Below the pieces are notes generated by a model. It was not told the origin of the DNA, made no database searches, and was given only the letters and a program-made list of their open reading frames with translations. The translations under genes were made by a program, and so were the position numbers. From Bdellovibrionia bacterium (GTDB lineage: Bacteria > Bdellovibrionota > Bdellovibrionia > Bdellovibrionales > JAUICD01), in the NCBI GenBank assembly GCA_030427965.1, contig JAUICD010000028.1, positions 1-41,220 of the forward strand: a stretch of DNA of 41,220 nucleotides, in the 5' to 3' direction. This document shows positions 17,592 to 24,049 of this stretch, piece after piece; the stretch's first letter is position 1; every line of letters starts with the position of its first letter.

Positions 17592-18995
17592 CTAGTGTTG
17601 TTGGTAGTTTTCATTATTTGCACTTAGCTCTTTCCGGTAAAGAGTTCTTCTATTTATTCCTAATATCTGTGCAGCTTTTTCTTTTTTGCCACCAACTTTC
17701 TTTAAGACTTTCTCTATATAACGGTTGACCAATTGATCAATTGTTGGCCAATCGGCTGAAGCTTGGTTATAAAAGGACTCAACATTGTTTTCTTTTAAAA
17801 ATGGAATATCCTCAACTTGAATGGTTTCATTTTTGGTCAAAACAACTATTCTCTCAATCAAATTTTCAAGCTCTCGAACATTCCCCTCCCAACGAGCCGA
17901 CATAAGAACCTGCAGAGCCTCACTTGAAAATCCCTCTACTTTGGAATTGTTTAGAGACGTATATTTTTTCAAGAAGTAATCCGCTAAAACAGGTATATCT
18001 TCTTTGCGCTCTCTAAGAGAAGGGACTTCAATTGGAATCACCGAAAGTCTGTAAAAAAGATCTTCTCTAAAACCCTCTTCTTGAATAGATTTTTTCAAAT
18101 CTTTGTGGGTAGCAGAAATTATTCTAACATCAATTTCTTTATACTTTGTCGTACCAACTGGCTTTATTTTTCTCTCTTGTAAAACCCTAAGGAGTTTTGC
18201 CTGCAAAGCCATATCAAGGTCACCAATCTCATCCAAAAACAGAGTCCCACCCTGTGCCTCTTCAAAGAGGCCTTTCTTATCACCAATGGCGCCAGTAAAA
18301 GAACCTTTCACATGTCCAAACAATTCAGACTCCAATAGGTTGTAAGGTATCGCAGTACAGTTAATAGCCACGAAAGGTCTACCCGCCCGGGGGCCATTCT
18401 CATGAATCGCTCGTGCAATCATTTCTTTTCCAGTCCCACTCTCACCAGATATAAAAACATTTGCTGAAGCTTTTGAAACCCTTGTTATAAGATCAAACAC
18501 TTCATTCATAGCCCTACTTTTGCCTATGATTTCTCCACGAGACCAATTTCTTTTGATTTCTTTCTTAAGTAAGGAATTCTCTGAACGAAGACGACGAAGC
18601 TCAATGGCTTTACGAAGGCTAACTTCAAACTCATTTAGCTTAAGAGGTTTTACGATATAAGTTTGAGCTCCATGCTTAGTTGCCTCTATGGCAGATTCTA
18701 TAGTACCAAAAGCGGTGATTAGAATAACGGGTATATCCGGTGCAAAACGCCCCAAACGCTGAGTAAATTCAAGGCCATCCATTTCAGGCATCTTCAGATC
18801 TGTCACAACAGCGTCCACCGTTGAAACCCCACCTCCAGGAAGAGTATTTTCCTGGAAAGCCGTAAAAGCTTGAGCAGCTCGATCAAATTCACTCACCTGA
18901 TATTTCAACTCAAGCAGGAAGTCTCTGAGCATTTCCCTCATTTCTTTATCATCATCGACTAAGACAACATGGCCTATCTTTTGAAATTGCGACAT
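17592..18995 (-). CDS. NtrC-family sigma54-dependent response regulator
   Basis: The protein activates sigma54 RNA polymerase from distant sites after phosphorylation. I start it at ATG 18995 because GGAGTTAAA precedes it and the receiver domain begins right there (VVLVDDDKE); an open frame extends further upstream but over a palindrome and AT-rich DNA. The 467-residue product has a receiver with Asp66 (VVTDLKMPEMDG) and Lys116, an AAA+ domain with GESGTGKE (184-191), the sigma54-contact loop GSFTGA (231-236) in place of the usual GAFTGA, and GGTLFLDEIGDL (249-260). A Fis-type helix-turn-helix follows near the C-terminus (KEKAAQILGINRRTLYRK). The kinase gene follows by nine bases. Its likely targets are the sigma54-type promoters found in this cluster. 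Confidence 0.96.
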   Translation of the reverse strand: MSQFQKIGHVVLVDDDKEMREMLRDFLLELKYQVSEFDRAAQAFTAFQENTLPGGGVSTVDAVVTDLKMPEMDGLEFTQRLGRFAPDIPVILITAFGTIESAIEATKHGAQTYIVKPLKLNEFEVSLRKAIELRRLRSENSLLKKEIKRNWSRGEIIGKSRAMNEVFDLITRVSKASANVFISGESGTGKEMIARAIHENGPRAGRPFVAINCTAIPYNLLESELFGHVKGSFTGAIGDKKGLFEEAQGGTLFLDEIGDLDMALQAKLLRVLQERKIKPVGTTKYKEIDVRIISATHKDLKKSIQEEGFREDLFYRLSVIPIEVPSLRERKEDIPVLADYFLKKYTSLNNSKVEGFSSEALQVLMSARWEGNVRELENLIERIVVLTKNETIQVEDIPFLKENNVESFYNQASADWPTIDQLVNRYIEKVLKKVGGKKEKAAQILGINRRTLYRKELSANNENYQQH

Positions 18996-19018
18996 TTTAA
19001 CTCCAAATCCATGCTTAA

Positions 19019-19035
19019 TGTGACTATTTGTCACA
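19019..19035. promoter_or_regulatory. Perfect palindrome upstream of the NtrC-family regulator gene
   Basis: TGTGAC, five bases TATTT, then GTCACA: perfect 6+6 arms. It lies 24 bp upstream of the regulator ATG (18995) in an 83-bp gap. The half-site TGTGA/TCACA resembles Crp/Fnr-type operators, but the spacing (7 between TGTGA and TCACA) differs from the 6 of Crp. A binding site for autoregulation is plausible. Confidence 0.45.
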
Positions 19036-19078
19036 TTTTTTATTTCCAAGCACAACGCTTTTTTAAACAAACAAAAAA

Positions 19079-19459
19079 TTACAGGGAGAGCCGTTTTTTC
19101 TCGCCCCGTTTGTCCATACAAAGCTCTCTCTCAATTATCCCATGCACCTTTTCATTTGAGAGAACAACAGCCGCCTTGAAGAGAGAGCCTTCAAACTGAA
19201 CCAAAACCGACTCCACTTCCATATTTTCATCAACAACAAGTGGCTTTCGATCCACGATGTCTTCAAGCTTTAATAGGTTTAAATTACCCTGATTGGATGT
19301 TTCCTTAAAACGACTCAATTCTACTAAACCAAGCTCTCCACCTTCCCAGGTTATCGGCAACCACTTCGCTTTGTATTTTTTAAAAAGATTTGCCAACTTC
19401 CAAATTGGAGTTTCAATAGAAATACTTGGGATTTTTATCGCAACATCCCTTACTCTCAT
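19079..19459 (-). CDS. Divergent CBS-domain protein
   Basis: This 126-residue cytoplasmic protein has the layout of a CBS (cystathionine beta-synthase) pair: KIPSISIETPIWKLANLFKKYKAKWLPI for the first unit and DIVDRKPLVVDENMEVESVL with KAAVVLSNEKVHGIIE for the second. The nucleotide-contacting motifs are weak; the usual G-(V/I)-(I/V)-(S/T)-x-x-D is replaced by HGIIERELC. It may therefore have lost ligand binding and serve as a dimer partner of the canonical CBS protein encoded just upstream, with which it overlaps by four bases (ATGA). CBS modules bind adenine nucleotides and tune enzymes or transporters. Function here is unknown; context ties it to the redox cluster. Confidence 0.75.
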   Translation of the reverse strand: MRVRDVAIKIPSISIETPIWKLANLFKKYKAKWLPITWEGGELGLVELSRFKETSNQGNLNLLKLEDIVDRKPLVVDENMEVESVLVQFEGSLFKAAVVLSNEKVHGIIERELCMDKRGEKKRLSL

Positions 19460-19863
19460 TGAGCCACCTCTTCTCTAAGAATCTCAATCAGAGCATTCAA
19501 CGCATCTGTTAATGTGAAGATACCCAAGAAATCCTCTTCTCCACTTTTGACCACAGCACTGCCATACTTATTCTTTGACATCTCAAATACAACTTCATCA
19601 AGTGGAACTTCTGGCGAAACAACATATGGGTTTGTCGTCATAATATCTTTAGCCAAAATATCCATGCCTTCCCAAACTTTCTCAAGAACCTTTAGATCTC
19701 GATCGCTAATAATACCAACCACCTCATTTTCCTCTAAAATTGGTATGTGACGAAAACCTCCTTCATCCATCATCTGTTTCACTTTTTGAACAGAAGTGTC
19801 TGATTTTGCGCTTACAGCACAAGGTGTTGTATATTCTTCTACTAAAAGTTTGCCAAAATCCAT
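19456..19863 (-). CDS. CBS-domain protein (two CBS motifs)
   Basis: The 135 residues form a Bateman module. The first CBS unit has VSAKSDTSVQKVKQMMDEGG, RHIPILEENEVVGIISDRDL; the second begins DIMTTNPYVVSPEVPLDEVV and ends DFLGIFTLTDALNAL. Both carry the GIISDRD / GIFTLTD nucleotide-binding signature, so AMP, ADP, ATP or a related ligand is likely. There is no fused effector domain, so it must act on a partner protein. The start is ATG 19863 with GAGGGGGAATGA upstream, 13 bases after the diheme lipoprotein gene; the stop overlaps the next CBS gene by four bases. Confidence 0.9.
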   Translation of the reverse strand: MDFGKLLVEEYTTPCAVSAKSDTSVQKVKQMMDEGGFRHIPILEENEVVGIISDRDLKVLEKVWEGMDILAKDIMTTNPYVVSPEVPLDEVVFEMSKNKYGSAVVKSGEEDFLGIFTLTDALNALIEILREEVAQ

Positions 19864-19876
19864 TACTCATTCCCCC

Positions 19877-20584
19877 TCATTCAATTGGATGAAATTGAAG
19901 TCTAAAAATCCAAAGCCCCAAGCTCTCCAACGCCTGTGGATCACTTTTGAGCCAATTGATTTGATCGTGATCTGGATCTCCTCCTTCTACATTTAAATAA
20001 ATCCGACTTGCCCTTGGATCACCAATGACTACACTTTCTAAAACCCAAGCCAACGCAAATTCTAAATCACCATCACTGACTTCCGTATGACAGTGACGAC
20101 ACTCCTTAAGCTGAATCATAGGCCACAGCCTTTCATTGAACTCAACAAGTGAGTCATACTCCAAAGTCTCTTCTTCAGAATCTGGCTCTTGATGATTCTC
20201 TTCTGATTTTTGACCGAGCTTGATGATCCAAGTTTTTAATTTTTCTAACTCCAAACTTCCATCAGACCAAATCTCTCCCCCCATGTGCCCCATCTCACCT
20301 TTTGCTTTTAGATAAAATGAGCTTTTCTCAGGCTCACCAGCCTCCACAAGGGATAGGGCGCTTTCATAGGTGGCTGCAGGAACGCCACTTGAGTGACAAC
20401 CATCACAATCTCTATTTTGTAATGGTAAAATTGTATCATTAAACTCTCCCCTACCATCCCAATTCACTCTACTTACTGATGGGCCAGAGCCATCACCATC
20501 TTGAGTTTCCCCTCTCTGAAGCGGATGTTTTGCTCCACAGGCGGTTAAGCACAAAAAGAGGATTACGAAAACTGAGTTTTTCAT
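19877..20584 (-). CDS. Diheme c-type cytochrome lipoprotein
   Basis: A 235-residue lipoprotein with the lipobox LTAC (Cys16) and two c-type haem motifs, CDGCH at 60-64 and CRHCH at 162-166. It contains an internal duplication: each half has F-N-(D/E), the CxxCH, an Ala/Leu-rich helix, a GEPEKSSFYL / GDPRASRIYL segment and a terminal LExLxxWI helix, so it is a tandem of two related cytochrome units joined by an acidic linker (128-143). A role as a periplasmic electron carrier anchored to a membrane is likely. The ATG overlaps the TAA of the FMN-binding gene by one base. No system-specific cytochrome c maturation gene lies in the window. Confidence 0.88.
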   Translation of the reverse strand: MKNSVFVILFLCLTACGAKHPLQRGETQDGDGSGPSVSRVNWDGRGEFNDTILPLQNRDCDGCHSSGVPAATYESALSLVEAGEPEKSSFYLKAKGEMGHMGGEIWSDGSLELEKLKTWIIKLGQKSEENHQEPDSEEETLEYDSLVEFNERLWPMIQLKECRHCHTEVSDGDLEFALAWVLESVVIGDPRASRIYLNVEGGDPDHDQINWLKSDPQALESLGLWIFRLQFHPIE

Positions 20585-21117
20585 TATTTACTCCCGTATT
20601 TATTAAATATAAGAGAAGCCTTATGAACAGCATCAGCAACAGCTTCAGCTGAATGTGTTGCACCCGTCACCACATCTATATCTTCTCCAATTTTGTATTT
20701 ATTTTTTGATGACTTCCCGATAAATTGTTTTAAAAAACCGGATTCTCTTACCTTTTGCCCTCGCTCTTCGTTAAAGACCAAATAGTCTACAGCTGTCACA
20801 GATCCCTTAGAGGAAAAACACACGCCCACATCCATAGGGCCCTCCTTTCCCTCTTGAGGAACAACCGTGCAGCTTTTTTGAGTCTCACCACTTGGGGATT
20901 TTCCAAAATAAAGAACTGCTTGATTGGGAACACTTGTTTTCAATTCCTTCGACCATTCCACTTGAAGGTCTTTGGGTATTTTAACACTTTCCCGTGTCAG
21001 CTTTTTGTAAGCCCCCAATTGTTCTGTTAAAAAAGATTTCAACGTTTTCAACGTTTCAGATTGAGCTCCTTCAAAAGAAAAAAATATCCCTATCACAATA
21101 ATCCAGCGCATTCTCAT
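20584..21117 (-). CDS. Exported FMN-binding domain protein (RnfG/NqrC-like flavinylation motif)
   Basis: The 177-residue protein has a signal peptide (about 1-20, ending GAQS) and a C-terminal FMN-binding domain with DVVTGATHS, matching the D-x-x-(S/T)-G-A-(S/T) motif whose Thr or Ser receives FMN covalently from ApbE. It therefore should carry one-electron flavin outside the cytoplasm, as RnfG, NqrC and small FMN-carrier lipoproteins do. I start it at ATG 21117, where ATGA overlaps the stop of the upstream membrane-protein gene and GGTGGAAGAA serves as ribosome-binding site; a GTG nine bases earlier is the alternative. It is followed directly by the diheme cytochrome gene, suggesting flavin-to-haem transfer. 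No apbE gene is visible. Confidence 0.88.
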   Translation of the reverse strand: MRMRWIIVIGIFFSFEGAQSETLKTLKSFLTEQLGAYKKLTRESVKIPKDLQVEWSKELKTSVPNQAVLYFGKSPSGETQKSCTVVPQEGKEGPMDVGVCFSSKGSVTAVDYLVFNEERGQKVRESGFLKQFIGKSSKNKYKIGEDIDVVTGATHSAEAVADAVHKASLIFNKYGSK

Positions 21118-21656
21118 TTCTTCCACCCTATATATAGTTCTTTAAAAATCAAAATCCATAAAATAGAAAAAACCACAGCCATCGCCGAACCAGCAATCAT
21201 AGAAAGAAAAGCAAAACTAGGTCCAAAATACCGAGTTGCCAAGAAACTCAGATTATCAATAACAACAGTTACAAAAGGAATAAAAACCAAAAATGCCTTC
21301 CACTTTACAGGCACTTTCACAAATAAACCCAATAAGCAAAGGCCAAAAAAGAACGAGCTCATTCCAAAAAGATGATAGTGCCCCTCTGCAACCAAAGACT
21401 TGATACTCAACTGATGAACAGGCTCTGAGTCTGTTAAGTCATCCAAACTAAAATCACCACTTGTTACAGCTTCTGTCTCTTTAATTAAAACAGGAGCACC
21501 ATAATAGTGTTCTGCAACTTTAGAAGGGGTGAGCCCTACCACTAAAGCAATGTTTATAAAGGCATAAACATACGCAAACGCAAGAGCAAACAAATACCCA
21601 AGAGCTAGGGTTCGGAAATGAATTGGAAAGTCTCTTAAATTTATATCAAAATTCAT
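21114..21656 (-). CDS. Four-helix integral membrane protein with intramembrane histidines
   Basis: The 180 residues contain four hydrophobic helices: about 17-40, 94-113, 117-138 and 145-172. Between the first two lies a polar segment (45-85) of the kind placed in the periplasm. Conserved-looking histidines in EGHYHLFGMSSFF at the start of helix two could ligate haem or a metal, which would fit its position between an outer-membrane barrel gene and an FMN protein gene, but I do not recognise the family. The ATG follows AGGAG by six bases and begins seven bases after the porin gene; the stop overlaps the next gene by four bases. A membrane quinol- or haem-linked step is inference. Confidence 0.8.
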   Translation of the reverse strand: MNFDINLRDFPIHFRTLALGYLFALAFAYVYAFINIALVVGLTPSKVAEHYYGAPVLIKETEAVTSGDFSLDDLTDSEPVHQLSIKSLVAEGHYHLFGMSSFFFGLCLLGLFVKVPVKWKAFLVFIPFVTVVIDNLSFLATRYFGPSFAFLSMIAGSAMAVVFSILWILIFKELYIGWKK

Positions 21657-21663
21657 AAATCTC

Positions 21664-22707
21664 CTAAAAATCCAGAGCAGCCATTATGCGAAAAAGATCA
21701 TTCTCAACTTCGTTTATTGCTTCGTAATTGAATTCGTACTGAGCTGAAACTCGAATGACATCTATGGCTGTCGACAAACTCACAACCAAACCCTGCGTGT
21801 CTTTTTCTGTCTCAACTTCATTGTCATCAATGTAAGTTCCATACCTCAACTTCAATTCCACTGGGTTCAATAGGTTTGTCGCTATGTAAATATAATCTCC
21901 TGATTTACGATAACTCCCATCCGGATGCCCATCAACAAAGGCAAACGCAGAACCCATTCCAAACCTCAATTGATGCATTCCCAAAAAACCGTAATCCGAT
22001 TTCAGGTCTCCTCCAACGATATTTAGAGACTGCCCCATCTGCCACTCTGTAAAGTAATAAGAGCCTAAAATTTCAAATTTTGAAATAGAAGTATTTGTTA
22101 AACGGAAGCCCACAGCTTGGCTCTCCTTGGTTGAACTTTCATTCAAATCCAACTTCTGAGTTGTCGAATCCACTGCGGTTGCACCATTGACGGTATACAC
22201 ATCTATTTTGTTATTTGTAAAACTCCATCCAACATTCAAGCCGTTTTCAGCCCAAACATCAGGAAATAAAACTCCTTTTCCACCCAATGTTCGAACTCCA
22301 CCATAAAAATGATGAAAGTGTTCATTGTTTCCAAAAGGCACCAAAATTTTACCAAAAGTGATCGATGTGGTAGCAGAAGGGCTATACACGACATAATAAA
22401 ACCTTTGACTAATGATTTCTCCAAAAAAGGAAGTCTTTTTAGATGCTTTCATTTTTAGAAATATAAAATAATGAAATGTTTCAAACTCATGGTTTTGATC
22501 GGCATTCTTCTCTGTAAAGGGATAGATCTCACTTGTGAGATCCAATCGTCCCATAAGCCGAAATTGACTCGAGTCTATCATAGGGTGATGTGAAGATTTG
22601 TTTTCCTGAACTTCATCCAATTGAAATTCCTCTTCCTCTGCTAAGGCCACAGAACTCAGAAAGAGGAATGAAACGAAAAGGGACATCCAAAAAATCGCCT
22701 TACTCAC
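21664..22707 (-). CDS. Outer-membrane beta-barrel (porin-like) protein
   Basis: A 347-residue exported protein: signal peptide about 1-23 (SSVALA), then an acidic stretch with a His-His pair, then alternating amphipathic strands throughout, for example FRLMGRLDLTSEIYPF, FFGEIISQRFYYVVYSP, SGDYIYIATNLLNPVELKLRYGTY and the terminal FRIMAALDF with a C-terminal Phe. This is the pattern of an outer-membrane porin with about 14-16 strands. A His-rich loop, FGNNEHFHHFYGG (about 130-142), might bind metal or haem. It starts with GTG 22707, overlapping the upstream gene by eight bases. In this cluster it could serve as substrate channel or as sheath for an electron conduit; neither is shown. Confidence 0.85.
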   Translation of the reverse strand: MSKAIFWMSLFVSFLFLSSVALAEEEEFQLDEVQENKSSHHPMIDSSQFRLMGRLDLTSEIYPFTEKNADQNHEFETFHYFIFLKMKASKKTSFFGEIISQRFYYVVYSPSATTSITFGKILVPFGNNEHFHHFYGGVRTLGGKGVLFPDVWAENGLNVGWSFTNNKIDVYTVNGATAVDSTTQKLDLNESSTKESQAVGFRLTNTSISKFEILGSYYFTEWQMGQSLNIVGGDLKSDYGFLGMHQLRFGMGSAFAFVDGHPDGSYRKSGDYIYIATNLLNPVELKLRYGTYIDDNEVETEKDTQGLVVSLSTAIDVIRVSAQYEFNYEAINEVENDLFRIMAALDF

Positions 22708-23203
22708 CTTTTAAGTACTCCAACCCCCTAGGGTAAAAGGAAGCATCACCAATGGCTTTCCATGTGCCGGGAGGAGAGCTGGTATCCACCCAACTTTCTA
22801 TCGTTGCTTTGATGTTTTCTTCTGAGTCATCAATTCGAAAAAATGTTCCTTCAGCATATCCCTTACCTGGGTGAAATACAGAAACAAAAGAGAAGAAAAA
22901 TCTGTGAGGAGTTTTATCAAATTTTAAAACACCAACAATCTGAACACTTTCACCTTGAGTGTGTTCGTGACCAAAAATTTCACTGATTTCAAAAAATTTT
23001 CTTCCAAACAAAGGTTGGTCAAGAAGAGCATTTGTGGGCTTCAGATCTCCAGCCTCATCAAATAGAATATCCATAGAACCACTTATGGGCTGACTATGTC
23101 CACTTCCTGGGTTCAGGCCAAACTGCCCAATATAATAAGACTCACCCGATCCATGGAGTGCACCTGAGAATAGAACTGCGGCGATCAAAACAACTTTGCT
23201 CAT
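22700..23203 (-). CDS. Small secreted protein, first gene of the sigma54-type redox operon
   Basis: I do not recognise this 167-residue family. The start is ATG 23203 (MSKVVLIAAVLFSG) with GAGGGGAGTTT directly upstream; an in-frame ATG 13 codons earlier would put coding sequence before the signal peptide. A signal peptide (about 1-18) is followed by a beta-rich mature domain with several His (GHEHTQGE, KTPHRFFFSF) and Gly-rich turns, so it is periplasmic or surface-exposed. It has no Cys in the mature part. It overlaps the porin gene by eight bases, and a good -24/-12 promoter match lies 35-50 bases upstream of its start, making it the head of the operon running toward the FMN and cytochrome genes. 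Confidence 0.8.
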   Translation of the reverse strand: MSKVVLIAAVLFSGALHGSGESYYIGQFGLNPGSGHSQPISGSMDILFDEAGDLKPTNALLDQPLFGRKFFEISEIFGHEHTQGESVQIVGVLKFDKTPHRFFFSFVSVFHPGKGYAEGTFFRIDDSEENIKATIESWVDTSSPPGTWKAIGDASFYPRGLEYLKGE

Positions 23204-23237
23204 AAACTCCCCTCTCTGTGTATTGCTCGCCCAACAA

Positions 23238-23253
23238 TGCACAGAAGGTGCCT
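23238..23253 (-). promoter_or_regulatory. Putative sigma54 (-24/-12) promoter of the redox operon
   Basis: On the minus strand the bases are AGGCACCTTCTGTGCA. GGCAC is a perfect -24 core and GC (23240-23239) lies exactly 12 bases after GG (23252-23251), as in TGGCACG-N4-TTGCA; the final A also matches. The start point would fall near 23227, 24 bases before ATG 23203, leaving room for the GAGGGGAG ribosome-binding site. The cluster encodes a sigma54 activator. Confidence 0.6.
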
Positions 23254-23351
23254 ATGGAAACAGGCTTAAGTCGAGTTTCAAACGATTGAGCGTGTTATTT
23301 TGCCTCACTTTGAGACATTTTAACCCATATCAACAATTCTTTATGATTTTG

Positions 23352-23382
23352 AAACTGGCCTACAGGCAGTGTTGGCCAGTTT
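23352..23382. promoter_or_regulatory. Perfect 9+9 palindrome, candidate enhancer site
   Basis: AAACTGGCC (23352-23360) and GGCCAGTTT (23374-23382) are exact reverse complements separated by 13 bases. The centre is about 115 bp upstream of the -24 element at 23252, a normal distance for the dimeric binding site of an NtrC-type enhancer-binding protein. No T-run flanks it, so a terminator for the receiver gene is less likely. Confidence 0.5.
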
Positions 23383-23452
23383 GTATGATTTTCAGTGGAA
23401 CGAGCGTTCAGTATCGGAATCTGTTGCTGCTTCGATTTCTGTTACCCAGCAC

Positions 23453-23467
23453 TGTGAGAAACTCACA
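23453..23467. other. Inverted repeat TGTGAG-AAA-CTCACA downstream of the receiver gene
   Basis: The 6+6 arms are perfect around three bases, and CCCAG / CTGGG outside them extends the stem with a small bulge. It begins about 20 bases beyond the stop of the receiver gene (minus strand), so it could terminate or protect that transcript, but there is no T-run. Its half-site TGTGA/TCACA also resembles the palindrome at 19019-19035. Confidence 0.4.
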
Positions 23468-23488
23468 CTGGGGCATGCGCTCATTTAC

Positions 23489-23878
23489 CTAGGCAGCATT
23501 TAAAACCTCTTGATCTGAGTTAGATCTCCGAACCTCTTGGATAATTTGCTTTAACACGCAAGTTGGAAAAGGCTTTTCCACGCAGTCATGAACCAGCGTC
23601 AAAATCCCTTTTGGAATCTCGCTCAGATAAATTGTACTCATCAAAATAACAGCAACTCCTGGGTACTGGGTCACCACATTTTTTATTAGGTTTTCATTTC
23701 TCTTTTTGTTTAAAACCAAATCTGTTAGAAAAATATCCACAGAGTGTTCCGAGAGTTGATGAAAAACTTCTTCATGAGAACTTACAAAGACAAGCTTTGC
23801 CTCTCTTGAGGAAAACATTTCTGATATTTCACCTCGTAATTGAACATCATCCTCAAGGACAAGAATAAATTTTGACAT
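23489..23878 (-). CDS. Stand-alone response-regulator receiver domain
   Basis: The 129 residues form one CheY-like receiver with no output domain: acidic pair in LVLEDDVQL (about 8-11), phosphoacceptor Asp in DIFLTDLVLN (about 53), and Lys in CVEKPFP (about 102). The threonine/serine switch position is in ILMSTIY. It ends with a short polar tail. The ATG follows GGAGGGAAGAA. It lies upstream of, and in the same direction as, the redox operon but is separated by a 285-bp gap, so it may be independently expressed. It could be a phosphate sink or single-domain regulator of the nearby kinase; that is inference from position only. Confidence 0.9.
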   Translation of the reverse strand: MSKFILVLEDDVQLRGEISEMFSSREAKLVFVSSHEEVFHQLSEHSVDIFLTDLVLNKKRNENLIKNVVTQYPGVAVILMSTIYLSEIPKGILTLVHDCVEKPFPTCVLKQIIQEVRRSNSDQEVLNAA

Positions 23879-24049
23879 TTCTTCCCTCCAACGTGCAACA
23901 CTTCAATTATCCTCTGATTCCAGACGTTTGACCAGTATATATTCAATATCAGAACTCTTTCGTCTCAGTGTGAGTCAGTTTTTTGCAAGGGGTTGGAGAT
24001 TGAGTCTAAGAATGGGCCAGTATAGAGTGATTCTTTAAGGAGACTTAAC

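Noticed and set aside
18996..19121. Longer N-terminus for the NtrC-family regulator
   Set aside because: It would cover the palindrome at 19019-19035 and overlap the CBS gene, lacks a ribosome-binding site, and receiver domains start at MSQFQKIG.
23290..23330. FliA-type (sigma28) promoter on the minus strand upstream of the secreted-protein gene
   Set aside because: TAAAATGT-N11-GCAAAATA is only a partial match, and the sigma54 site nearer the gene explains expression better.
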